Origin: Limnohabitans_A sp048020265
Lineage (GTDB): Bacteria; Pseudomonadota; Gammaproteobacteria; Burkholderiales; Burkholderiaceae_C
Reading direction: 5' to 3'
DNA: 64,000 nucleotides
NCBI RefSeq assembly: GCF_048020265.1
Contig: NZ_CP171843.1
Coordinates: 1,240,001-1,304,000 of the forward strand
Positions 9,468 to 16,829 of this stretch are shown here, in pieces. Numbering within the stretch: position 1 is the stretch's first letter; the number at the start of each line of letters is the position of its first letter. Both the position numbers and the translations under genes were made by a program. The notes under the pieces were generated by a model that saw nothing but the letters and a program-made list of their open reading frames with translations, had not been told where the DNA came from and did not search any database.

Positions 9468-11171
9468 TCAGTACAGGTCCAGCACGGCACCTTTGCTGGC
9501 GCTCGATGCATTGAAGGCGAACTTGGCCTGCACACCCCGGGTGTAACGGGGCTCAGGGGCTTTCCAGCCTTCGCGGCGCTTGGCCAGTTCGGCTTCGGGC
9601 ACGTTCAGCTCCAGGATCAGTTGGTGCGCGTCAATGGTGATGCTGTCGCCCTCGTGAACAAACGCGATCGTGCCGCCTGCAGCAGCCTCAGGGGCGACGT
9701 GGCCCACCACCATGCCCCAGGTGCCGCCGGAGAAACGGCCATCGGTGATCAGGCCCACGCTTTCGCCCAGACCGGCACCAATCAAAGCGCCCGTGGGGGC
9801 CAGCATTTCGGGCATGCCGGGGCCGCCCTTGGGGCCGAGGTAGCGCAAAACCATCACATCACCGGCCTTGATCTTGCCCGCCAAAATGGCTTGCAGGGCC
9901 GATTGCTCGTCGTCGAACACACGGGCGGGGCCGGTGATGACGGGGTTTTTCAGGCCGGTGATCTTGGCCACAGCACCTTCGGGCGACAGGTTGCCCTTGA
10001 GGATGGCCAGGTGGCCTTCGGCGTACATCGGCTTGTCAATCGGGCGGATCACGTCCTGGTCGGCGCGGGGCGTGTCGGGCACGTCCTTCAGGTTTTCGGC
10101 CACGGTCTTGCCCGTGATGGTCATGCAGTCACCGTGCAGCAAGCCGGCCTTGAGCAGGACCTTCATGACTTGCGGGATGCCGCCGGCCTGGTGCAGGTCC
10201 ACCGCCAGGTATTTGCCGCTCGGTTTGAGGTCGCAAATCACAGGCACTTTTTTGCGCATGCGCTCGAAGTCGTCAATGGTCCAGTCCACGCCCGCAGTGT
10301 GGGCGATGGCCAGGAAGTGCAGCACCGCGTTGGTCGAGCCGCCTGTGGCCATGATCACGGCCACGGCGTTTTCGATGGCTTCCTTGGTGACGATGTCGCG
10401 GGGCTTGAGATCGTTCTTGATGGCTTCGATCAGCACCTTGGCCGATTCCTTGGCCGAGTTCTGCTTTTCGTCGTGCGGGTTGGCCATGGTCGACGAGTAG
10501 GGCAGGGACATGCCCAGCGCCTCGAAAGCCGAGGACATGGTGTTGGCGGTGTACATGCCGCCGCAAGAACCTGTGCCGGGAATGGCGCGTTTTTCGATTT
10601 CCTTCAGGTCGAAATCGCTCAGCTTGCCTGCAGCGTTTTCGCCGACGGCCTCGAACACGCTCACGATGTTCAGGTCTTTGCCCTGGTAGCGGCCTGGTAG
10701 GATGGTGCCGCCGTAGACATAAATGGCCGGCACGTTGGCACGCAGCATGCCCATCATGCCGCCGGGCATGTTCTTGTCGCAGCCGCCGACCACCAGCACG
10801 CCGTCCATCCACTGGCCCTGCACGCAGGTCTCGATGCAGTCCGAGATCACCTCGCGGCTGACCAGCGAGTACTTCATGCCTTCGGTGCCCATGGCCATGC
10901 CGTCGGAAATGGTGGGGGTGCCGAAAATCTGGGCGTTGCCACCGGCTTCTTCGATACCCGCCACGGCCGCGTCGGCCAGCTTTTGCAGGCCGCTGTTGCA
11001 AGGCGTGATGGTGCTGTGGCCGTTGGCCACGCCGACCATGGGTTTGACGAAATCGCCTTCTTCATAGCCCATGGCGTAATACATCGAGCGGTTCGGGGCG
11101 CGAGATTTGCCCTGTGTGATGTTGGCGCTGCGGCGGTTGATGGGGGTGATCGGGATGATTTTGTCGCTCAT
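9468..11171 (-). CDS. ilvD: Dihydroxy-acid dehydratase
   Basis: Iron-sulfur dehydratase that makes 2-keto acids for valine, isoleucine and pantothenate synthesis, 567 aa, full length. Cluster cysteines are seen in VGGCDKNMPGGMMG and GTGSCGGMYTANTMSS, and the C-terminal substrate loop in DGRFSGGTWGMVVGHVAPEA. The start at MSDKIIPITPINRRS fits the family; a 35-residue upstream extension is not homologous. It is divergent from lgt, with 103 bases between. No leader peptide rich in branched-chain codons was seen. Confidence 0.96.
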   Translation of the reverse strand: MSDKIIPITPINRRSANITQGKSRAPNRSMYYAMGYEEGDFVKPMVGVANGHSTITPCNSGLQKLADAAVAGIEEAGGNAQIFGTPTISDGMAMGTEGMKYSLVSREVISDCIETCVQGQWMDGVLVVGGCDKNMPGGMMGMLRANVPAIYVYGGTILPGRYQGKDLNIVSVFEAVGENAAGKLSDFDLKEIEKRAIPGTGSCGGMYTANTMSSAFEALGMSLPYSSTMANPHDEKQNSAKESAKVLIEAIKNDLKPRDIVTKEAIENAVAVIMATGGSTNAVLHFLAIAHTAGVDWTIDDFERMRKKVPVICDLKPSGKYLAVDLHQAGGIPQVMKVLLKAGLLHGDCMTITGKTVAENLKDVPDTPRADQDVIRPIDKPMYAEGHLAILKGNLSPEGAVAKITGLKNPVITGPARVFDDEQSALQAILAGKIKAGDVMVLRYLGPKGGPGMPEMLAPTGALIGAGLGESVGLITDGRFSGGTWGMVVGHVAPEAAAGGTIAFVHEGDSITIDAHQLILELNVPEAELAKRREGWKAPEPRYTRGVQAKFAFNASSASKGAVLDLY

Positions 11172-11274
11172 GGTGGTGTCTAGGTAGATGCCCAAAAGAA
11201 GGTCGCCACATTCTAACGGCCGCTTGCTGGGCCTAGGTGTCCGGTCGGAGGCATGGCCGGTGCACAATCCGGGC

Positions 11275-12072
11275 ATGCTGATCCATCCTCAAATTGACCC
11301 CGTTGCCTTGCAACTTGGCCCCTTGGCCGTCCATTGGTACGGCCTGACTTATCTGGCCGCTTTTGGCTTGTTTTTCTGGTTGGGCACACGCCGTTTGGCG
11401 CATTTGCCGTTCAAAAATCTGCCGCAATGGCAAAAACGCGATGTCGAGGACATCCTGTTTTTGGGTGTTCTTGGAGTCATCTTGGGCGGGCGAGTGGGTT
11501 ATTGCCTGTTTTACAAACCGGCTTATTACCTGTCCAACCCCCTCGAAATCTTCGCGGTTTGGCAAGGCGGCATGAGTTTTCATGGTGGCTTGCTGGGCGT
11601 GATGCTGGCCATGGTCTGGTTTGCCCGCACGCGCCAACGCCCGTTTTTGCAGGTCATGGACTTTGTGGCCCCTTGCGTGCCCACGGGCCTGGCGGCGGGG
11701 CGGGTGGGCAACTTTCTGAATGGCGAGTTGTGGGGCCGTGTGGCCGACCCTTCCTTGCCTTGGGGCATGGTGTTCCGGGGAGCGGGCGATTTGCCGCGCC
11801 ACCCCTCGCAGCTTTACCAGATCGCGCTGGAGGGCTTGCTGCTGTTTGTTTTGCTGTGGTGGTTTGCCCGCAAAGACCGCCCAACGGGTCAGGTGTCGGG
11901 CGCATTTTTGCTGGGCTATGGCTTTTTCCGGTTCGTGGCCGAGTTTTTCCGCGAACCCGATGCCCATTTGGGCCTCTTGAGCCTGGGCATGAGCATGGGG
12001 CAATGGCTGTGTGTGCCCATGATGCTGGGGGGCGTGGTGCTTTGGGTCTGGAGCCGCAAGACGTCCGGGTGA
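11275..12072 (+). CDS. lgt: Phosphatidylglycerol:prolipoprotein diacylglyceryl transferase
   Basis: Inner-membrane enzyme that transfers diacylglycerol to the lipobox cysteine of prolipoproteins, 265 aa with about seven membrane helices. The family signatures HGGLLGVMLAM and AGRVGNFLNGELWGR are present, as is HPSQLYQIALEG. MLIHPQIDPVALQLG is the usual N-terminus, and the 29-residue in-frame extension upstream is not part of the family. Lipoproteins in this window that need it include the NlpD-like protein. Confidence 0.95.
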   Translation: MLIHPQIDPVALQLGPLAVHWYGLTYLAAFGLFFWLGTRRLAHLPFKNLPQWQKRDVEDILFLGVLGVILGGRVGYCLFYKPAYYLSNPLEIFAVWQGGMSFHGGLLGVMLAMVWFARTRQRPFLQVMDFVAPCVPTGLAAGRVGNFLNGELWGRVADPSLPWGMVFRGAGDLPRHPSQLYQIALEGLLLFVLLWWFARKDRPTGQVSGAFLLGYGFFRFVAEFFREPDAHLGLLSLGMSMGQWLCVPMMLGGVVLWVWSRKTSG

Positions 12073-12160
12073 CACCGGGCAGCTTCCAGTGGCTAAAACG
12101 TCTGGGCAAGTTGCCACGACTCGCCTTATGATGCGGGCACCTAAAACGAGGAGACATTTC

Positions 12161-13156
12161 ATGACCGTTCAGTTCAACGCGCAACAGCGTCGGGATTTTT
12201 TGAAGAGCCTCGCCGCCCTGTCCGGCAGTTTGCCCCTTTGGGCACAAGCCCAAAGCAGTTGGCCAAGCAAGCCGGTGACCATGGTGGTGCCCTTTCCGGC
12301 AGGCGGGGGCACCGATGCTTTTGCCCGTCCTCTGTCGGCCCAATTTGCCAAGCTCACCGGCAAACAGCTGATCGTCGACAACCGGGGCGGCGCAGGCGGT
12401 ACCCTGGGCGCCGGGGTGGCGGCCAAGGCGGCGCCCGATGGTTACAACCTGTTCATGGGCGCTGTGCACCACACGATTGCGCCCAGCATGTACCCCAAAC
12501 TGGATTACGACCTGGAGCGTGACCTGGTGCCCTTGATCCTGGTGGCCAACGTGCCGCAGGTGTTGGTGGTCAACCCCAAGAAAGTCCCGATGGCCGATTT
12601 CAAGGCCTTTCTGGAGATGGTCAAAAAGAACCCCGGACGCCTCAATTACGGTTCAGCAGGTGGTGGCACATCCCACCACTTGGCGGGCGAGTTGTTCAAG
12701 TTGCAGACCAAGACCTTCATCACCCACATCCCTTACCGCGGCGCAGGCCCGGCTTTGCAGGACCTGATCGCGGGCAATGTCGACATGATGTTCGACGGTC
12801 TGGGTTCTTCGGCTGCCCACATCAAAGGTGGACGCATCAAGGCGATGATGGTCTCGGGGGCCAAGCGCAATGCGGCATTCCCTGACGTGCCTTGCTCGGC
12901 CGAGTTGGGTCTGCCCGATTACACCGTCTCGACCTGGTACGGCGTGTGGGCACCCAAAGGCACGCCAGCGGATGCCCAGGCGCGGGCCATCGAAGAAATC
13001 CGCCGTGCCTGCCAGACCGACGAAGCCAAAGCCGTCTGGGCCAACCAGGGCGCTGACTTCCCCAACCTGACTACCACCCAGTTTGACGCTTTCATCAAAA
13101 AAGAGCTGGCCAAGTGGTCGCAGGTCGTCAAGGCCTCGGGGGCCAAGCTCGACTGA
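12161..13156 (+). CDS. Bug family tripartite tricarboxylate transporter substrate-binding protein
   Basis: 331-aa periplasmic solute receptor of the Bug (TctC-like) family that is strongly expanded in Burkholderiales. The N-terminus contains QQRRDFLKSLAALSGS, a twin-arginine-like motif, followed by a cleavable hydrophobic region ending in LWAQAQ. Family motifs VPFPAGGGTDAFARPLS and DNRGGAGGTLGAGVAAKA are clear. GAGGAGA lies just before the ATG at 12161. No TctA/TctB membrane partner is present, so this is an orphan receptor. Its neighbour is a malonyl-CoA synthetase, which suggests a dicarboxylate ligand such as malonate; that is inference. Confidence 0.92.
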   Translation: MTVQFNAQQRRDFLKSLAALSGSLPLWAQAQSSWPSKPVTMVVPFPAGGGTDAFARPLSAQFAKLTGKQLIVDNRGGAGGTLGAGVAAKAAPDGYNLFMGAVHHTIAPSMYPKLDYDLERDLVPLILVANVPQVLVVNPKKVPMADFKAFLEMVKKNPGRLNYGSAGGGTSHHLAGELFKLQTKTFITHIPYRGAGPALQDLIAGNVDMMFDGLGSSAAHIKGGRIKAMMVSGAKRNAAFPDVPCSAELGLPDYTVSTWYGVWAPKGTPADAQARAIEEIRRACQTDEAKAVWANQGADFPNLTTTQFDAFIKKELAKWSQVVKASGAKLD

Positions 13157-13177
13157 GCCCGGCATTGAATGAGGAAT

Positions 13178-13200
13178 GGGCCTGTGATCGGGCCCTTTTT
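13178..13200 (+). terminator. Intrinsic terminator after the Bug receptor
   Basis: GGGCC (13178-13182) and GGCCC (13191-13195) form a short GC stem with an eight-base loop, directly followed by TTTTT. It ends 31 bases before the next ATG, so the ligase probably has separate or read-through expression. Confidence 0.7.
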
Positions 13201-13231
13201 CATGCTTTTTTCACGTTGTCACTTTGAAACC

Positions 13232-14797
13232 ATGACCCACCAGAACCTGTTTTCGGCCCTGCGGGCTGCTTTTCCTGCCGACCTGACTGCGGTGGCGATC
13301 GAAACCGACGAGGGCTTGCGCTACAGCTGGCAAGACCTGGACCGCGCCACGGCCATGATGGCCAATTTGCTGCAATCGCTGGACTTGCCCGCAGGCAGCC
13401 GCGTGGCGGTGCAGGTCGAAAAATCGGTCGAAGCGATGATGCTTTACCTGGCGACCTTGCGTGCTGGTTATGTGTTCCTGCCGCTCAACACCGCCTACCA
13501 GAGCGCCGAGATCGAGTATTTCATCGGCAATGCCGAACCGGCTGTCGTGGTTTGCAGCCCGGCCAACTTTGGCTGGGTCAGCAAGATCGCTTTCAAAGCG
13601 GGCACGCAGCATGTGTTCACCTTGAACGACGACCGCACGGGCAGCTTGCTGGAGCGTGCTGCACACCATAGCGACCAGCACCAGGCAGTCGCCCGCCAAG
13701 CCGATGACCTGGCCGCAATCCTCTACACCAGCGGCACCACCGGCCGCAGCAAGGGCGCCATGCTCACGCACGGCAACATGCTCAGCAATGCGCTCACACT
13801 CAGGGATTACTGGGGCTGGACGAAGACCGGTGGGCCTGAAGGCCGTGGCGATGTGCTGATCCATGCCTTGCCCATCTTCCATGTGCACGGTCTGTTTGTG
13901 GCCATCCATGGGGCCCTGATCAACGGCAGCAAGATGATCTGGATGGCCAAGTTCGACCCCAAACGCGCCATTGCGCACATGCAACATGCCACGGTGTTCA
14001 TGGGCGTGCCCACGCTGTATGTGCGCATGTTGGCCGAGCCCACGCTTGACAAGGCGGCTGTTAGCAGCATGCGCCTCTTCATAGCAGGCTCAGCCCCCTT
14101 GCTGATCGAGACCTTCACAGAATGGCAGCAGCGCACCGGCCACACCATTTTGGAGCGCTACGGCATGAGCGAAACCGCCATGCTGACCTCCAACCCGTAT
14201 GCGGCGGACAAGCGTTACGCCAACCAGTCCGAGCGACGCGGCGGCACCGTGGGCTTTCCTTTGCCCGGCGTGTCCTTGCGCGTGCGCGGCGACGACGGAC
14301 AGGACTTGCCGGTGGGCGAGATCGGCGGTATCCAGGTCAAAGGCCCCAATGTGTTTAAGGGCTACTGGCGCATGCCCGAAAAAACCGCCGAAGAATTCAC
14401 CGCCGATGGCTATTTCAAGACCGGCGATGTGGGCAAGGTCGATGAGCGGGGCTATGTGACCATCGTCGGCCGCAGCAAGGACCTGATCATCAGCGGCGGC
14501 TACAACGTGTACCCGGCCGAAATCGAAGGCTACATCAACGAGATGAAGGGCGTGGCCGAAAGCGCGGTGGTGGGCGTGCCCCATCCGGATTTTGGTGAGG
14601 TGGGCGTGGCCGTGGTCATCGCCAAGCCCGGGGCCAGCGTGCAGCCCGAGGCGATTTTGGCTGAACTGAAGGCCAAGCTGGCCAATTTCAAAATCCCCAA
14701 GCGTTGCTTTGTGGTGGCCGAGTTGCCGCGCAACACCATGGGCAAGGTGCAAAAGAACTTGCTGCGCGAGCAGCACAAGGCGCTGTTTTTGGCCTGA
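13232..14797 (+). CDS. matB: Malonyl-CoA synthetase-like acyl-CoA ligase
   Basis: ATP-dependent CoA ligase of the ANL superfamily, 521 aa. Core motifs are AILYTSGTTGRSKGAMLTHG (phosphate loop), ERYGMSETAMLTSNPY, YFKTGDVG and the C-terminal catalytic lysine in LPRNTMGKVQK. The SNPY...RRGGTVGFPLPGVS segment resembles MatB enzymes, which convert malonate to malonyl-CoA, although here about eight extra residues (DKRYANQS) separate its two halves. A medium-chain acyl ligase is the alternative. It follows the Bug receptor gene, consistent with uptake and activation of a small dicarboxylate. The start at MTHQNLFSALRAAF gives the usual family length. Confidence 0.8.
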   Translation: MTHQNLFSALRAAFPADLTAVAIETDEGLRYSWQDLDRATAMMANLLQSLDLPAGSRVAVQVEKSVEAMMLYLATLRAGYVFLPLNTAYQSAEIEYFIGNAEPAVVVCSPANFGWVSKIAFKAGTQHVFTLNDDRTGSLLERAAHHSDQHQAVARQADDLAAILYTSGTTGRSKGAMLTHGNMLSNALTLRDYWGWTKTGGPEGRGDVLIHALPIFHVHGLFVAIHGALINGSKMIWMAKFDPKRAIAHMQHATVFMGVPTLYVRMLAEPTLDKAAVSSMRLFIAGSAPLLIETFTEWQQRTGHTILERYGMSETAMLTSNPYAADKRYANQSERRGGTVGFPLPGVSLRVRGDDGQDLPVGEIGGIQVKGPNVFKGYWRMPEKTAEEFTADGYFKTGDVGKVDERGYVTIVGRSKDLIISGGYNVYPAEIEGYINEMKGVAESAVVGVPHPDFGEVGVAVVIAKPGASVQPEAILAELKAKLANFKIPKRCFVVAELPRNTMGKVQKNLLREQHKALFLA

Positions 14798-14863
14798 ACC
14801 GCTGAGGCCATGAGCCTGCAGCGACGCGCCGCCAAAGCGCGATGCAGCCGCTGCGGCTCGGGC

Positions 14864-16165
14864 TTACTTTAGATAAGTGTTTTTCTCGTGCACGCTCTGG
14901 ATATGCCGGGCCGCTTGCTCCGGCGTGATGTCCTGGTTGATGACTTTCACGTTGGCGTACCAAAGCTCCTCTTCCATCGATGGCCAGACCCGGTTGATTT
15001 TTTGGGCGTTCAGACGGATCGTGTCCTGACATTCTTGGCGCCAGTTGAGCATTTCCTGCCCCAGCGGGTCATTGACCTTGACCGGGTGATCCGACAGTGG
15101 AAAGTAACCCGCCAGAGTGTCGGTGAGCAGTTGGGCAAAGTCGGCTGTGCCCAGCCAGGCGATGAATTTCAACGCCGCAGCCTGGTGCGGGCTGTTTCGG
15201 TTCACGCCGATGCCAAAGTCGGGGTGGACCGAAATGTGGCAAGTCTGCCCAGCCTGCTTTAGCGGGGGCTTGAAAACACCCAACTCAATGGGGGTTTTGT
15301 AAGCAAAACTGGTGCTTCGCAAAAAATCGATGTCCCAAGAGCCTGTCGGAAAAACCGCGGCATGTCCAGTGGCGAACAGCAGCTGCACATCGGCATTGGA
15401 CATGCTGTTTTGCCTGGGGTGCATGTGTGGCTTGAGCTTGGCCATCATCTCCCACGCTTTGATGAAGCCGGGGTCTGTGAATTTGGCCGTTCGCTGGATC
15501 AGTCCCAGCCGGGCTTTTTCGCCACCCCAAAAGTTGGGGCCCATGCCGGTGAAGACGACTTGGGTGGACTCCCACATGTCGGCGGTGCCCAAAGCCAGGG
15601 GCGTGATGTTGCCGGACGCGCCGATGGTGCCCAGTAAACGCAGAAACTCATCTACCGTGACGGGCGGGGTTAGGCCCAGATCCTTGAAAACTTTCTTGTT
15701 GTAAAACAAGCCGTGCATCACAAAAGCCACCGGCAAACAATAAGTGGTCTGGCCGTCGTCTGTGGTCCAGGCTTGTCGCGCCTGCGGGCTGAAGTTCTCC
15801 AGTTCACGCGCTTTCAATGGCAGCAAATAGCCTTTGGCGTGCATGCGCACGCTGCCATCAAAGGGACGGCAAAACACCAAATCGCCAGCGCGTCGGGTGG
15901 ACAGGCGGGACTCTACGCGAGCATCGTAGGCCAGCGGTTCTTCTGCCCTGAAGCTCAGGCGAATACCAGGGTGCTGCCTTTGGAAGGCCGGGATCAGCAC
16001 TTTGTCCCACAAAAGCTGGTCGTCCTTGCGCCAACTTTCGATCACCAAATCTTGCGCAAACGCCGCGCTGGCCATCACGGTCAGCGCCAGCCATGCCCAT
16101 GCCAGACATAGGAACCAGCTGGGGTGGTGCTGCGGGAGGATGTGACTTTGTTGCGTGCGAGTCAT
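14864..16165 (-). CDS. Extracellular solute-binding protein, ABC sugar-type (family 1)
   Basis: Predicted periplasmic binding protein of about 433 aa. A long hydrophobic signal segment (FLCLAWAWLALTVMASAAFA) precedes a mature region beginning QDLVIESWRKDDQLLWDK, as in carbohydrate-binding proteins (UgpB/MalE class). Motifs such as PVAFVMHGLFYNKKVFKDLG and AVFPTGSWDIDFL are family-typical. A TTG nine bases further up is an alternative start; the ATG has AGGA ten bases before it. No permease or ATPase genes are adjacent, so its transporter is elsewhere or it has a sensing role. An inverted repeat lies directly upstream. Confidence 0.85.
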   Translation of the reverse strand: MTRTQQSHILPQHHPSWFLCLAWAWLALTVMASAAFAQDLVIESWRKDDQLLWDKVLIPAFQRQHPGIRLSFRAEEPLAYDARVESRLSTRRAGDLVFCRPFDGSVRMHAKGYLLPLKARELENFSPQARQAWTTDDGQTTYCLPVAFVMHGLFYNKKVFKDLGLTPPVTVDEFLRLLGTIGASGNITPLALGTADMWESTQVVFTGMGPNFWGGEKARLGLIQRTAKFTDPGFIKAWEMMAKLKPHMHPRQNSMSNADVQLLFATGHAAVFPTGSWDIDFLRSTSFAYKTPIELGVFKPPLKQAGQTCHISVHPDFGIGVNRNSPHQAAALKFIAWLGTADFAQLLTDTLAGYFPLSDHPVKVNDPLGQEMLNWRQECQDTIRLNAQKINRVWPSMEEELWYANVKVINQDITPEQAARHIQSVHEKNTYLK

Positions 16166-16176
16166 GTCTGCCAAGT

Positions 16177-16199
16177 CCTAAAAATGTATTCATTTTAGG
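16177..16199. repeat. AT-rich inverted repeat upstream of the solute-binding-protein gene
   Basis: CCTAAAAATG, a TATT centre and CATTTTAGG form an imperfect palindrome with one extra A. It ends 11 bases before the ATG on the minus strand, in the promoter/leader zone, so it could be an operator. No matching regulator is encoded nearby. Confidence 0.45.
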
Positions 16200-16278
16200 A
16201 TGAGGGCAGGCGCAAAACCAGTGCGCAACAGAATTCAAGCAGAGAGTCCTCACCGACCCTCGGCTCATCCCGTTTAGT

Positions 16279-16722
16279 TCATCGCAACACCAGCACAGGA
16301 ATATGCGAATGCGTCAGCACCTGTTGGGTTTCACTGCCCAGCAGCAGGCGCTTGATGCCTTTGCGCCCGTGCGAGGCCATGACGATCAGGTCGGCTTTGT
16401 GCTTTTTGGCTGCGGCAATGATGGCATCGGACACCACATCCGATTTGACGGTGATGGCCTTGGTGCTGACGGACTTGGCCTTGGCCGACTTTTCCACTGC
16501 AGCCAATTGCGCTTGCGCGGAATCGGCCCACTGTGCTTCCACTCGGGAAATTTCTTCGGCAGACAAGGGGATGCTGCCTTCGAAGTAAGCCTGCGGGTAA
16601 CGCGGGACCACCTTGAGTGCGATCAATTCAGCGTCACAGGTGGCCGCCAATTCAATGGCACTGGCCACCGCTTTTTTGGACAAGGTAGAGCCATCGGTGG
16701 CTACAAGGATGCGTTTGTACAT
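16279..16722 (-). CDS. Universal stress protein UspA family
   Basis: 147-aa single-domain Usp. The N-terminus MYKRILVATDGSTLSKKA is standard, and the ATP-binding type C-terminal motif GRKGIKRLLLGSETQQVL (G-x2-G-x9-G) is present, so it is likely an ATP-binding Usp. The ATG has AGGAG seven bases upstream. A perfect FNR box lies upstream at a class II position with a fitting -10 (TAAGCT, 16754-16759). The gene is therefore probably induced when oxygen falls, together with the divergent cytochrome-oxidase assembly gene. Confidence 0.92.
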   Translation of the reverse strand: MYKRILVATDGSTLSKKAVASAIELAATCDAELIALKVVPRYPQAYFEGSIPLSAEEISRVEAQWADSAQAQLAAVEKSAKAKSVSTKAITVKSDVVSDAIIAAAKKHKADLIVMASHGRKGIKRLLLGSETQQVLTHSHIPVLVLR

Positions 16723-16781
16723 GAATTGCTCCTGACGTCATGGATGAAAGCAGAGCTTAAAAGAGCAGCAAACACGGCCAC

Positions 16782-16795
16782 TTGATGCACATCAA
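16782..16795. promoter_or_regulatory. FNR box in the divergent uspA / ccoI promoter region
   Basis: TTGAT-GCAC-ATCAA is a perfect match to the FNR/ANR consensus and is palindromic. On the minus side, 22 bases separate it from TAAGCT (16754-16759), giving a start near 16747 and a 25-base leader for uspA. On the plus side, 22 bases separate it from TATCTT (16818-16823), placing the start at about 16830, the A of the ccoI ATG. Both arrangements match class II activation at -41.5. Confidence 0.9.
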
Positions 16796-16829
16796 GCTTT
16801 CTGCGTGGCATCTGTCGTATCTTCAAAAC

